The translations under genes were made by a program, and so were the position numbers. A DNA stretch of 64,000 bases from Pseudomonas sp. B21-056 (GTDB lineage Bacteria > Pseudomonadota > Gammaproteobacteria > Pseudomonadales > Pseudomonadaceae), in contig NZ_CP087203.1 of NCBI RefSeq assembly GCF_026016325.1, positions 2,542,001-2,606,000 on the forward strand. The letters run 5' to 3'. Shown in pieces: positions 46,397-55,611 of the stretch (position 1 is its first letter; each line of letters starts with the position of its first letter). Under the pieces are notes generated by a model, which was not told the origin of the DNA, ran no database searches, and worked only from the letters and a program-made list of their open reading frames with translations.

Positions 46397-47746
46397 ATGT
46401 ATGAGAAATACAAGACCGCGCAGAAGAAGTTCTGGCACCCGATGAGTTCCGCGGCACCGGCGCAGCGCTCGAAAACCCTGATCATCGCCAAAGGCGACGG
46501 CAACTACATCACCGACATCGACGGCCATCGCATGCTTGATGGTGTTGGCGGTTTGTGGAACGTGAACGTGGGCCACAATCGGGCTTCGGTGAAGGCCGCC
46601 ATTGCCGCGCAACTGGACGAACTGGCGTATTACCAGACGTTCGATGGCATCGCCCATCCGCGGGTATTCGACCTGGCTGAGCGACTGATCGCGATGTTTG
46701 CCCAGGAGAACATGGCCCGGGTGCTGTTCAGCGCCGGCGGTTCGGATGCGGTGGAGACGGCATTGAAAATGGCCCGTCAGTACTGGATCGCCAGCGGCGA
46801 GCCGGGGCGTACCCGTTTCCTGTCGTTGCGCAACGGCTACCACGGCGTGCACATGGGCGGCACCTCGGTGGGCGGCAACGGTGTCTATCACTACAACCAC
46901 GGGCAATTGCTCGCGGGTTGCCATTTGCTCGATACGCCGTGGCTGTATCGCAACCCCTGGGATTGCCGCGATCCGGAAGAGCTGACCGCCCATTGCATCC
47001 GCCAGTTGGAAGACCAGATCGCGCTGTTGGGCTCGCAGACTATCGCAGCGCTGATCGCCGAACCGGTGCAGGGGGCGGGTGGCGTCATCGTGCCGCCGGC
47101 GAACTACTGGAAGCGACTGCGTGAAGTCTGCGATCGCCACGGCATCCTGTTGATTGCCGATGAAGTGGTGACGGGGTTCGGGCGCTCCGGCTGCATGCTC
47201 GGCAGTCGTGGTTGGGGCGTCGCGCCGGACGTGCTGTGCCTGGCCAAAGGCATCACCGCCGGTTACATCCCAATGGGGGCCACGGTGTTCAACCAACGCA
47301 TCGCCGATACCATCGAGAACGGGCCGGGGTTCAGCAGTGTGATCATGCACGGCTACACCTACAGCGGCCATCCAACCGCGTGTGCCGCGGCCCTGGCGGT
47401 GCTGGATATTGTCGAGTCCGAGGACTTGCCGGGCAACGCCGGGAAAATCGGTGCCCAGTTGCTGGAGCAATTGCAACCGATGACCGATCGCTACGCGCTG
47501 GTCGGCGAGGTTCGGGGCAAGGGATTGATGATTGCCCTCGACCTGGTGGTCGACAAGGCTACCCGCGAACCCCTCGATCCGGCGACGGGCCTTGCCAGTC
47601 GCATTGCCGACGAAGCGCGCCGTGGCGGTGTGCTGGTGCGCCCGATAGGCAACAAGATCGTCCTGTCGCCGCCGCTGACCCTCACCTCTGAAGAAGCTGG
47701 CGCAATGGTTCAGGCCCTCGACAGCGCTTTCGCCACCTGCCGTTGA
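46397..47746 (+). CDS. Class III aminotransferase (omega-amine type)
   Basis: A 449-residue PLP enzyme: FWHPMSSAAPAQRSKTLIIA, DGVGGLWNVNVGHNRASVKA, LLIADEVVTGFGRSGCMLGS with the PLP Asp, and CLAKGITAGYIPMGA with the catalytic Lys. Group resembles omega-amino acid and beta-alanine:pyruvate transaminases. Operon with aldehyde dehydrogenase and APC permease suggests conversion of an imported omega-amine or omega-amino acid to an aldehyde and then an acid. Confidence 0.92.
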   Translation: MYEKYKTAQKKFWHPMSSAAPAQRSKTLIIAKGDGNYITDIDGHRMLDGVGGLWNVNVGHNRASVKAAIAAQLDELAYYQTFDGIAHPRVFDLAERLIAMFAQENMARVLFSAGGSDAVETALKMARQYWIASGEPGRTRFLSLRNGYHGVHMGGTSVGGNGVYHYNHGQLLAGCHLLDTPWLYRNPWDCRDPEELTAHCIRQLEDQIALLGSQTIAALIAEPVQGAGGVIVPPANYWKRLREVCDRHGILLIADEVVTGFGRSGCMLGSRGWGVAPDVLCLAKGITAGYIPMGATVFNQRIADTIENGPGFSSVIMHGYTYSGHPTACAAALAVLDIVESEDLPGNAGKIGAQLLEQLQPMTDRYALVGEVRGKGLMIALDLVVDKATREPLDPATGLASRIADEARRGGVLVRPIGNKIVLSPPLTLTSEEAGAMVQALDSAFATCR

Positions 47747-47753
47747 CCCTGCA

Positions 47754-47781
47754 AAGCCGGCGCAGTGAGCTGCGCCGGCTT
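47754..47781. terminator. GC-rich hairpin after the aminotransferase gene
   Basis: Perfect 12-base arms AAGCCGGCGCAG and CTGCGCCGGCTT with a four-base loop. No T-run follows, and the porin gene starts 51 bases on, so it may attenuate rather than stop transcription and set the porin level lower. Confidence 0.55.
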
Positions 47782-47832
47782 CACGAATCACCAAGACAGC
47801 CTTTGAAAGGCGCACCACAAGGAGCTTCAGCC

Positions 47833-49158
47833 ATGCGGTATCCATCGCGTATTGAGTTTTTCGGCGGCAGTCTCGCCTGCACATTGGCGTTCTGCACCAT
47901 GGGCCAGGCCCAGGCCTATGAGCTGTATGCCGACGACGACAGTCATCTCAACGCCGACGTGCTGGCGGTATTCGGCCATTTCAACAGCCGCAAGAACTAC
48001 GACGGTACGCCGGGCGGATCCACCTGGCGGGAAGGTTTCATCAAATATGGCTTGAGTGGCGACCAGGCCTTGGCCGGCCATGGAACCGCCTACGGTGCAT
48101 TCAGCCTGGTGAGTTCCGCGACCTGGGGGGACGGTGACGCAGCAGGAAACAGCCTGGGAACCGAACGGACCACGAAAATTGAAGATGCCTATCTGGGCTG
48201 GCGTTCCGCCGATCTGTTCCCGCTGTTGGGCCAGGACGGCGTCGACATCTCGGGCGGGCGCCAGGTGGTCAAGCTGGGCAGGGGATTCTTGATCAACGAT
48301 GACGGACCGAACCTGGGCAAAGGCCCCGCCGATGGACGCCTGAACCGAGGTGGTGCCTATTACCTGGCCGCCCGACACGCTTTCGATCAAACCGCCGTGG
48401 TGCGCCTGGGCGGGCAGGACGGCGTGCATGGCAGCGTGGCGTGGCTCAAGTCCGACAACCGCGCCCAGGCCGAAACCGAACTGGCCGCCGCGACCCTGGA
48501 CTACACCGCCAAGGCCGGAACGCTAGGGCTGACGTGGGTGCATGGCCTTGACGTGAATGACCGCTGGGCCAGTGATTTTCAGAAGCAACGCGAAGGGATG
48601 GATATCTACAGCGTTCGCGGTGAGGGGGATGCTGGCATCGAGAACGCCAGCCTGGCGTTTGAATACGCCTGGCAAGACAAGGACGCCGGTCCCGAGAAAG
48701 CCTGGTACGCCGAGGCCGGATACACCTTTGCGGACGTGGCCTGGGCGCCGAAGCTGACGTACCGCTATACCCGCTACTCGCAGAAATGGGACTCGCTGTT
48801 TACCGGCCAGAGTACCGGCTACGGGACCTGGTTCCAGGGCGAAGTCGCCGGTAACTACGCCGGGCCATTCAACAGCAATACGGCCATTCACCACGTCGGC
48901 CTGAAGGCGACGCCGCTGGAAAACCTGACCCTCGGCGTGCTGTTCTTCGACTTCAACACGGTGCGTAAAAGCAATGCGTTGAACCTCGATGCCCGGGAGC
49001 TGGATGTCTATGCCGAGTGGGCCGTCAATCCACACCTGATCATCACCCCGCTCGTAGGTCTCTACAAACCGGACCGGGACTCGACAAGCGGCGGTAATCA
49101 AGCGACAGGCAACGGCACCAACCTGTACAGCCAGGTGACCGTGGCTGTTCCATTTTGA
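47833..49158 (+). CDS. Outer-membrane beta-barrel porin (alginate-export-like fold)
   Basis: A 441-residue exported protein. Signal peptide about 1-35 (TLAFCTMGQAQA), then repeated amphipathic strands, ending with TVAVPF, the C-terminal Phe of barrels. Motifs such as SGGRQVVKLGRGFLINDDG and LKATPLENLTLGVLFFDFNT recall the alginate-export/OprD-like group. The ATG at 47833 follows AAGGAG. As last gene of the permease operon it probably lets the same substrate through the outer membrane. Confidence 0.82.
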   Translation: MRYPSRIEFFGGSLACTLAFCTMGQAQAYELYADDDSHLNADVLAVFGHFNSRKNYDGTPGGSTWREGFIKYGLSGDQALAGHGTAYGAFSLVSSATWGDGDAAGNSLGTERTTKIEDAYLGWRSADLFPLLGQDGVDISGGRQVVKLGRGFLINDDGPNLGKGPADGRLNRGGAYYLAARHAFDQTAVVRLGGQDGVHGSVAWLKSDNRAQAETELAAATLDYTAKAGTLGLTWVHGLDVNDRWASDFQKQREGMDIYSVRGEGDAGIENASLAFEYAWQDKDAGPEKAWYAEAGYTFADVAWAPKLTYRYTRYSQKWDSLFTGQSTGYGTWFQGEVAGNYAGPFNSNTAIHHVGLKATPLENLTLGVLFFDFNTVRKSNALNLDARELDVYAEWAVNPHLIITPLVGLYKPDRDSTSGGNQATGNGTNLYSQVTVAVPF

Positions 49159-49164
49159 TGCAGG

Positions 49165-49192
49165 GGCTGCGGTTATGAGTCGCGCCGCAGCC
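49165..49192. terminator. Hairpin between converging porin and IclR genes
   Basis: Stem GGCTGCGG / CCGCAGCC with a 12-base loop, positioned between the two stop codons. No clear T-run on either side; a two-way terminator is inferred from position. Confidence 0.45.
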
Positions 49193-49950
49193 TAGCGCTG
49201 GAGAGGAGCGGGTGGGTGTTGCATTTTTTCGGCGATACGCCGGCTGGTGTCCATCACCATTTCAACCACCGTTTCCTGGCGCAGCAGCTTGAAGCTTTGG
49301 CTGCTGCCGACCGCAGAAAGGCTGCCCACCACCTCGTCGATCCCGGGATTGATGATCGGCGCCGCGATACCGGTCAGCCCCTGGTTGAGTTCGTCGTGGG
49401 TCAGGCAGTAACCGTCCTTGCGGATCTTCTTCGCCGCTTTGGAAAAGCTTGCCCAGTCATAGGGGTTTTCCGGGTCGTTGGCCATGTGCTCGTCGTACAG
49501 GCGTTGCAGGCGCCGGCTCTTCTGAAAGGCGATCAGGACCTTGGACTGCGCACCGCGAAAAAACGGCAGCGGTTGGCCGCGACCGAATGCAAATTGGTAG
49601 GTGTCGGTGGGCTCGGCAATGTAGGTGTTGATGATGTGACCGTCATAGAAAACGCTGGCGAACACCGCCAGGCCGGTTTCTTCGGACAGCTGGTGCATCA
49701 GCTCGCGACCGGCTACGAGGATCGGGTCGTACTGCCGCATCATCCAGTCCAGCTCGATGATCCGAGGCCCCAGGCCGTAGCTGCCGGCGTCCACCCGGCT
49801 CAGCAGACCCGCGTCGCACAGGTCCTTGACGTAGCGATACACGGTCGCCCGTGAAAGGCCCATGTGCTCGGCAATGGTGTCGGGGTCGATCTTCAGCCGT
49901 TGCGGGCCGAACAGGTCCAGGACACTCAACATTTTACTCAGACTGCTCAT
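49192..49950 (-). CDS. IclR-family transcriptional regulator
   Basis: A 252-residue IclR protein: winged helix (MLSVLDLFGPQRLKIDPDTI, LSRATVYRYVKDLCDAGLLS), then the effector domain (LAVFASVFYDGHIINTYIAE, DELNQGLTGIAAPIINPG). The ATG at 49950 follows TAGGAG. It is divergent from the operon starting at 50223, with 272 AT-rich bases between, and is the obvious regulator of it. IclR proteins in this setting commonly respond to an aromatic acid. Confidence 0.93.
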   Translation of the reverse strand: MSSLSKMLSVLDLFGPQRLKIDPDTIAEHMGLSRATVYRYVKDLCDAGLLSRVDAGSYGLGPRIIELDWMMRQYDPILVAGRELMHQLSEETGLAVFASVFYDGHIINTYIAEPTDTYQFAFGRGQPLPFFRGAQSKVLIAFQKSRRLQRLYDEHMANDPENPYDWASFSKAAKKIRKDGYCLTHDELNQGLTGIAAPIINPGIDEVVGSLSAVGSSQSFKLLRQETVVEMVMDTSRRIAEKMQHPPAPLQR

Positions 49951-50222
49951 TTGGCTCCTAAAGGGGAAGGGCGCGTGGCTGGCCGTTTGGTGAGCACTAT
50001 AGGTAGACGCGCCTGGGATGGAAAGCCTGCTCAGCGGCTGACAGATGCGCTGCCACGTTACCCCAGGGCTTGAGAAATGCAAGCGTATTTGCCAGTTTGT
50101 ACGCTCAATAAATACACATTAATCTCAAAATACGAGTTTTATGAAAATAAAGTGCTTGTTATGTTGGTTTTTGTGTGTGATAAATCTCAGCCATTGCAAA
50201 CGCTCGAACAAGAGGGCTGGAA

Positions 50223-51764
50223 ATGAATGGCGCGCAATTGATAGTGAAGGCGGCGGTGGCGAGCGGTATCGAGTACTGCTTTGCCAATCCCGGAACGACC
50301 GAAATCCCCTTGGTGGCCGCCATGGCCAGCGCTCCGGCCCTCAAGCCGGTTCTGTCACTGTTCGAAGGTGTGTGCACCGGCGCCGCGGACGGATACGGGC
50401 GGATTGCCGGCAAGCCGGCGATGACCTTGACGCACCTGGGGCCTGGTTTCGCCAACGGCATTGCCAACCTGCACAACGCCCGTCGCGCCAACACGCCGAT
50501 TGTCAACGTCATCGGCGATCACGCGTCATGGCACGTCAACTACGATCCGCCGCTCGCCAGTGATATCCAGGCACTGGCCGGGAGTGTCTCCGGTTGGGTG
50601 CGTACCTCGCGCACGGCATCGGGCATTGGCGAAGATTTCCAGGAGGCCGTGCGGTCTGCCTGGCAAGCCAAGGGCCAGATCGCCAGCCTGATCCTGCCGA
50701 TGGACCTGCAAGCCAACGAAGTGGCGCAGGAACGGGCCTTCACGACCTTGCACGCACCGGTTCGGCGGTTTGCCGGTGATCGGATCGAAGCCGTCGCCCA
50801 GGCGCTGCGCAATGGTCAGCGCCTGGTGTTCGTCGTCGGCGACCAGGGCTTGTCGGTCGCAGGCCTTGAAGCGGCAGGGCGCCTGGCGCAACTGCCCGGT
50901 GTGCATCTGTTCGCCGAAACCTTCCCGCGCATGAGCTATCGCGGCGGCGGCCTGCCGGACCTGGACCGCTTGCCCTATTTCCCCGAGGTGGCCATCGGCG
51001 TCCTGGACCAATACGACGCGGTGGTGTGTGCCGGTATCCCGGAACCGATCAGTTATTTCGGTTACGAAGGTATTCCTTCTCGCCTGGCCGAACGTGATCG
51101 CCTGCTTTACCTGGCTGACGTCGGGGATGACGTTGCCGGTGCGCTCACCGCGCTGGCCGACGCATTGGAAGCACCGGCCTTCGTGCCGACGCCGATGGGG
51201 GTCGAGTTGCCGCCCGCCACCGCTGAGCTGACCCCGCAGTCGATAGGGCAGGTGTTGGCCGCCTCGCTGCCGGACGACTGCATTGTCTCGGTCGAAGGTG
51301 GCACCTGCGGTTACCCGTTCTTCACCGCTTCGGCCCGTGCCGCGCGGCACCGGGTGCTGACCAACACCGGGGGCGCCATCGGCCAGGGCATTCCGGTGGG
51401 GTTCGGCGCAGCGCTGGCCGAGCGGGGCAACCGGGTGTTCTGCCTGCAATCGGACGGCAGTGCCCAGTACACCATTCAAACCCTGTGGAGCATCGCCCGC
51501 GAACAGCTGCCGGTGGTGATCCTGATCGCGGCCAACCATCGCTACGCGATCCTGCAGAACGAATTGCGCCGGTTTGGCATGACCGACCTCGGTCCCGAAG
51601 CGCTGAGCCTGACCGTGCTCGACCGTCCTCGTATCGATTGGAAGGCCCTGGCCAAGGGCTACGGCCTGGCGGCGAGCACAGTACACACCAATGCCGAATT
51701 GCAACGCGCCTTGGCCAATGCTGCCGCCGATGGCGGTCCTTGCCTGATTGAAATGGCGCTGTGA
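50223..51764 (+). CDS. ThDP-dependent 2-oxoacid decarboxylase/acetolactate-synthase-like enzyme
   Basis: A 513-residue thiamine-diphosphate enzyme. NPGTTEIPLVAAMASAP and the activating Glu in LFEGVCTGAADGYGRIAG form the N-terminal domain; the C-terminal cofactor motif reads QSDGSAQYTIQTLWSIAREQ then ILIAANHRYAILQNE. The closest recognised branch is benzoylformate decarboxylase/acetolactate synthase-like. Short length excludes a regulated acetolactate synthase. Together with the aldehyde dehydrogenase directly after it, it would decarboxylate a 2-oxoacid and oxidise the aldehyde. GAGGGCTGG precedes the ATG. First gene of the ten-gene unit. Confidence 0.88.
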   Translation: MNGAQLIVKAAVASGIEYCFANPGTTEIPLVAAMASAPALKPVLSLFEGVCTGAADGYGRIAGKPAMTLTHLGPGFANGIANLHNARRANTPIVNVIGDHASWHVNYDPPLASDIQALAGSVSGWVRTSRTASGIGEDFQEAVRSAWQAKGQIASLILPMDLQANEVAQERAFTTLHAPVRRFAGDRIEAVAQALRNGQRLVFVVGDQGLSVAGLEAAGRLAQLPGVHLFAETFPRMSYRGGGLPDLDRLPYFPEVAIGVLDQYDAVVCAGIPEPISYFGYEGIPSRLAERDRLLYLADVGDDVAGALTALADALEAPAFVPTPMGVELPPATAELTPQSIGQVLAASLPDDCIVSVEGGTCGYPFFTASARAARHRVLTNTGGAIGQGIPVGFGAALAERGNRVFCLQSDGSAQYTIQTLWSIAREQLPVVILIAANHRYAILQNELRRFGMTDLGPEALSLTVLDRPRIDWKALAKGYGLAASTVHTNAELQRALANAAADGGPCLIEMAL

Positions 51765-51774
51765 AGGAGGGGAT

Positions 51775-53265
51775 ATGAGCCAGATCCAATTGTTGCCTGC
51801 CGTCGAGAAGTTCCTATCGCAACCCGGCCGCCTGTTCATTGGCGGCACCTGGCAGGACGCCGCCGGCGGTCGCCGGTTTGCCGTGGAAAACCCGGCCAGC
51901 GAATCCAGCGTGGCTGAAGTGGCCGAGGGCGACGAACGCGATGTCGACGCTGCGGTCGCGGCAGCTCGCGCTGCCTTCACCGGACCGTGGGCGCAGCATT
52001 CACCGGCCCAGCGGGGCCTGTTGCTGTTCCGCTTGGCGGAATTGCTGGATCAGCACCGCGAAGAACTGGCCCAGTTGATCACGCTGGAGAACGGCAAGCC
52101 GATTGCCAACGCCCGTGGTGAGGCAGCCAGTGCGGCCAACATCATCCGCTACTTTGCCGGTTGGCCGACCAAGATCGAAGGCAGCACGCATCCGGTGTCG
52201 CCCGCCAGCGGCGCACCGATGCTCAATTACACCGTGCGGGAGCCCGTGGGCGTCTGCGCGCTGATCGTGCCGTGGAACTTCCCGCTGACCATGTGCGTGT
52301 GGAAGCTCGGCCCGGTGCTGGCGACCGGTTGCGTCGCGGTGCTCAAGCCGGCGGAACAGACGCCCCTGGTTGCGATTCGTCTGGTGCAGTTGATCGAAGC
52401 CGCCGGCTTCCCGGCCGGGGTGGTCAACCTGGTCACCGGGCTTGGTGCCCATACCGGCGCGCCGCTGGCCGGGCATGCGGATGTGGACAAGATCGCCTTT
52501 ACCGGTTCGACCCAGGTCGGTCGGCTGATCGCTCAAGCGGCCACCGGCAACATGAAAAAGGTCTCCCTGGAGCTGGGGGGCAAGTCGCCCAACATCATCT
52601 TGCCGGACGCCGATATCGTGCGCGCCGCCAAGGGTGCCGCCGATGGCATTTTCTACAACCAGGGACAGGTGTGCACCGCTGGTTCACGTCTCTACGTGCA
52701 CGCCAGCGTCCTCGACCAGGTACTGGAAGAACTCCAGCGCCACGCCGCCGCCCATGTGTTGGGCCCCGGGCTGGATCCGGCCAACAGCATGGGGCCGCTG
52801 GTGTCGGCCCGCCAACTGGGCTCGGTCCGTGGCTACCTGCAACGGGGCCAGGAAGAAGGCGCCGAGCTGATCTGCGGCGGCGACCGTCCGGCCCACCTGG
52901 AGCGCGGCCACTTCATCCAGCCCAGCGTGTTCCTTGACCGTGCCGAGCGGGCCTGCGTTGCCCGTGAGGAAATCTTCGGCCCGGTGCTGACCGTCATGAG
53001 CTGGACCGAAGTCGATGAGCTGGTCCTGCGGGCCAACGACTCGCCCTACGGCCTGGCGGCCGGTCTCTGGACCCGCGACCTGCGCTCTGCCCATCGCGTG
53101 GCCGCGCAGCTGAAGGCCGGCTCGGTGTGGATCAACTGTTGGAACGTCGTCGACCCGGCCTCGCCATTCGGTGGTTACAAACAATCCGGGTGGGGACGGG
53201 AAATGAGCAAGAACGTGATCGATGCCTACACCGAAACCAAAAGTGTCTTTGTCGATCTCGCCTGA
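51775..53265 (+). CDS. Aldehyde dehydrogenase (phenylacetaldehyde/betaine aldehyde branch)
   Basis: A 496-residue NAD(P) aldehyde dehydrogenase: VPWNFPLTMCVWKLGPVLAT, LELGGKSPNIILPDADIVRA, NQGQVCTAGSRLYVHASVLD with the catalytic Cys, and EEIFGPVLTVMSW. The ATG at 51775 follows AAGGAGG, ten bases after the decarboxylase stop. It probably acts on the decarboxylase product. Confidence 0.92.
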   Translation: MSQIQLLPAVEKFLSQPGRLFIGGTWQDAAGGRRFAVENPASESSVAEVAEGDERDVDAAVAAARAAFTGPWAQHSPAQRGLLLFRLAELLDQHREELAQLITLENGKPIANARGEAASAANIIRYFAGWPTKIEGSTHPVSPASGAPMLNYTVREPVGVCALIVPWNFPLTMCVWKLGPVLATGCVAVLKPAEQTPLVAIRLVQLIEAAGFPAGVVNLVTGLGAHTGAPLAGHADVDKIAFTGSTQVGRLIAQAATGNMKKVSLELGGKSPNIILPDADIVRAAKGAADGIFYNQGQVCTAGSRLYVHASVLDQVLEELQRHAAAHVLGPGLDPANSMGPLVSARQLGSVRGYLQRGQEEGAELICGGDRPAHLERGHFIQPSVFLDRAERACVAREEIFGPVLTVMSWTEVDELVLRANDSPYGLAAGLWTRDLRSAHRVAAQLKAGSVWINCWNVVDPASPFGGYKQSGWGREMSKNVIDAYTETKSVFVDLA

Positions 53266-53291
53266 GCCGAACAATCACAAGAGGAACTGCT

Positions 53292-54086
53292 ATGGATCTG
53301 GAATTACAAGGCCGCGTGGCCATCGTCACCGGCGGTGGCATGGGCATCGGCAAGGAAGTCGCACGCTTTCTGTCCCAGGAAGGTTGCAAGGTGGTGATCT
53401 GCGCGCGGCGCATGGAATACCTCGAGCAAGCTGCCGAGGAAATCAGCGCAGAGACCGGCAACGAAGTGCTGCCGCTGTACTGTGACACCAACCAGATGTC
53501 GGCCGTGTCCGATATGGTGCAGGCCGCCCACAAGCACTTCGGCCGTATCGACATCCTGGTCAACGGTGCCGCGGCGCCGTCCGGCGTGGTGCGCAATGAC
53601 ATCGAACATGCGGGCGACGATGAGCTGCTCTCGGACCTCAACACCAAGGTCATCGGTTATTTCCGTTGTGCCAAGGCTGTGACGCCGCACATGAAGGCGG
53701 GCGGCTTCGGTCGCATCATCAACATCGGTGGCCTGACCGGTCGCGGCAGTAAGGTGCTTTCGGGGATGCGCAACCTGGCCATCGCCCACATGACCAAGAC
53801 GCTCTCCGATCAGCTCGGCCCTGCCGGCATCACCGTCAACCTGATCCACCCCGGTGTGGTGGACACCCCGCACATCCAGGAGCTGTACGAACGCGAAGGG
53901 ATCAAGCAGGGCAAGACGCCGGGGCAGGTCGAGCAGGGCTACATCGACGCGACGCCGATCCGCCGCACGTTGGCGCCCATCGAAATGGGCTGGCTGATCG
54001 GCTTCCTGGCATCGCCCAAGGCCGGCGCGGTGACGGGCGAGTCCATCGGCATCGATGGCGGCCTGACACGTGGCATCTTCATTTGA
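53292..54086 (+). CDS. Short-chain dehydrogenase/reductase-like protein without catalytic Tyr/Lys
   Basis: A 264-residue SDR-fold protein with the NAD loop VTGGGMGIGKEVARFLSQEG and the structural VNGAAAP block, and the C-terminal GESIGIDGGLTRG. The catalytic positions are changed: where SDRs have Y-x-x-x-K the protein reads LSGMR (residues about 156-160) and the preceding Ser is Gly (NIGGLTGRG). The cofactor site is intact. The reaction may therefore not be a normal SDR hydride transfer, or a different residue may act as base. The ATG at 53292 follows GAGGAACTG. Co-transcribed in the operon. Confidence 0.88.
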   Translation: MDLELQGRVAIVTGGGMGIGKEVARFLSQEGCKVVICARRMEYLEQAAEEISAETGNEVLPLYCDTNQMSAVSDMVQAAHKHFGRIDILVNGAAAPSGVVRNDIEHAGDDELLSDLNTKVIGYFRCAKAVTPHMKAGGFGRIINIGGLTGRGSKVLSGMRNLAIAHMTKTLSDQLGPAGITVNLIHPGVVDTPHIQELYEREGIKQGKTPGQVEQGYIDATPIRRTLAPIEMGWLIGFLASPKAGAVTGESIGIDGGLTRGIFI

Positions 54087-54098
54087 GGAGCAGCAGCG

Positions 54099-55136
54099 AT
54101 GAGTAACGGAACCCTTTTGGTCGCCACCATCGGGCAGGCGGTGATCCGCAGCGCCGACGACGGCCGCACCTGGCACCGCCTGGGCCTGGGACAGGACCTG
54201 GAGTTCGATGCAATCACCCGGTCCCTGAGCGTCCATCCCGGTACGCCCGAAGTGATCTACGCCGGCACCGACGTCGGCCTGTGCGTCAGCCATGACACCG
54301 GTGGTCACTGGCAGCGGGTGGACTCGCCGTTCAACGGCCAGACCGTGTGGAAGGTCGCCGTGGACCCTGCGGATGCCCAGCGTATTTTCGTCGGTACGGG
54401 CGCACCTTCCCGTGCCGTGCTCTGGCGCACCCTCGATGGCGGCCAGAGCTGGGACCGTGCCCCGGTAGACATTCCAGAGTTCTGCGAGGGTGTCAGTCGG
54501 CCGCGCTTGCTGGCCTTCGCCTACGACCCGACCGATCGTAACCAGCTCTGGTTCGGCCTGGAGGAGGGCGGTCTGTTCCATAGCCGCGATGGCGGCGACA
54601 GTTGGACCCGTGTCGACGACCGGCTGTTGTGGGACTTCAACTCGGACGTTCACAACATCCTGGTGCTGCCCAACCACGGGCAGAAGGTCATCGTGGTGGT
54701 GTGCGTCAACGCGGTCTACCGCAGCCTCGATGAAGGACAGACCTGGACCGGCATCGTGGCCCGCGAAACCTTCGGCTTGTACTACGTGCGGGCCATGAAC
54801 GCACCGCTGGGCAGTGAGAGCACGCTGTACCTGAGCATTTCCGACGGCACCCCCGGTACCACCAGCAAGGTGCTGATCTCCCGCGATGCGGCGGTCAGTT
54901 GGGAGGTGTTGCCACTGTCGCAACAACCCAACTCGTGCATCTGGGCGATTGCCTGCAACCCGGCTGACCCGCGCCAGATCGTCGCCGGCACCAAGTACGG
55001 GCACCTGTTCACTTCCGAGAACGGCGGTGACGGTTGGCAGAAGCAGTGGCGTGAGTTCAGTGAAATCGCCGATGTGCTCTGGACACCGGCGGTGGCGCAG
55101 ATCAAGTCCGGGCATCAATCCATCATCAAGAACTGA
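54099..55136 (+). CDS. Beta-propeller protein with seven Asp-box repeats
   Basis: A 345-residue protein made of about seven blades of some 48 residues, each with an Asp-box turn of the S-x-D-x-G-x-x-W type: SADDGRTW, SHDTGGHW, TLDGGQSW, SRDGGDSW, SLDEGQTW, SRDAAVSW and SENGGDGW. These repeats occur in sialidases, photosystem assembly factors and sortilin-type receptors. No signal peptide, so it is cytoplasmic, inside an otherwise enzymatic operon. It could be a hydrolase or isomerase of a sugar-like or lactone intermediate, or a scaffold. I do not know a function. Confidence 0.85.
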   Translation: MSNGTLLVATIGQAVIRSADDGRTWHRLGLGQDLEFDAITRSLSVHPGTPEVIYAGTDVGLCVSHDTGGHWQRVDSPFNGQTVWKVAVDPADAQRIFVGTGAPSRAVLWRTLDGGQSWDRAPVDIPEFCEGVSRPRLLAFAYDPTDRNQLWFGLEEGGLFHSRDGGDSWTRVDDRLLWDFNSDVHNILVLPNHGQKVIVVVCVNAVYRSLDEGQTWTGIVARETFGLYYVRAMNAPLGSESTLYLSISDGTPGTTSKVLISRDAAVSWEVLPLSQQPNSCIWAIACNPADPRQIVAGTKYGHLFTSENGGDGWQKQWREFSEIADVLWTPAVAQIKSGHQSIIKN

Positions 55137-55147
55137 GGTATCGCGCG

Positions 55148-55597
55148 ATGAAAGTCGAGGTCGTTCGTACTCACCTGTCGCTGTTCGTGCGCGACCCGGA
55201 AACATCGGCACGCTGGTACGCCGATGTTCTGGGCATGCATGAAAGTGCCCGGGGGGACAGCTGGATCATGATGGCGTTCGGTGCCAAGCACCACGACATC
55301 GCGTTGCTCCGTGCCGAGCCGGGGGCCCATCAGGGCGGCCTGGGACTGCAGCACTACGGGCTGGAAATCGCCGGTGACATGACCACACTGCGCCAGCTCT
55401 ACGGCATGTTGCTCGGCAAGGGGATCGAAGTGGTGAAAATCACCGATCACGAAATCGGCAACGGTGTGTACTTCAACGACCCCGACGGCAACCGCATGGA
55501 ATTCTTCCTCGAAACCGAACACGACGATGAGCGCGGCAAGGCCCGTTTCAAGGCCGCCGGCGCGCCGAGCCGCAAGTTCGATCTCGATCCACTTTGA
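55148..55597 (+). CDS. VOC-superfamily protein (single-domain extradiol-dioxygenase/glyoxalase type)
   Basis: A 149-residue vicinal-oxygen-chelate protein. It has THLSLFVRDPETSARWYADV at the N-terminus (His in the first strand), LQHYGLEIAG in the middle and GNGVYFNDPDGNRMEFFLE at the end, where the metal-binding Glu is expected. The ending resembles that of catechol 2,3-dioxygenases. In an operon with a ring hydroxylase, hydrolase and hydratase an extradiol ring cleavage is possible, but glyoxalase- or epimerase-type functions are alternatives. GAGG before the ATG. Confidence 0.85.
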   Translation: MKVEVVRTHLSLFVRDPETSARWYADVLGMHESARGDSWIMMAFGAKHHDIALLRAEPGAHQGGLGLQHYGLEIAGDMTTLRQLYGMLLGKGIEVVKITDHEIGNGVYFNDPDGNRMEFFLETEHDDERGKARFKAAGAPSRKFDLDPL

Positions 55598-55611
55598 AAG
55601 AGCACCGATCA

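Noticed and set aside
46115-47884. 589-codon minus-strand frame over the aminotransferase gene
   Set aside because: Shadow of a gene with complete PLP motifs on the plus strand.
53304-55211. 635-codon open frame on the minus strand over the SDR and beta-propeller genes
   Set aside because: Both plus-strand genes have family motifs and ribosome sites; the minus frame has neither.
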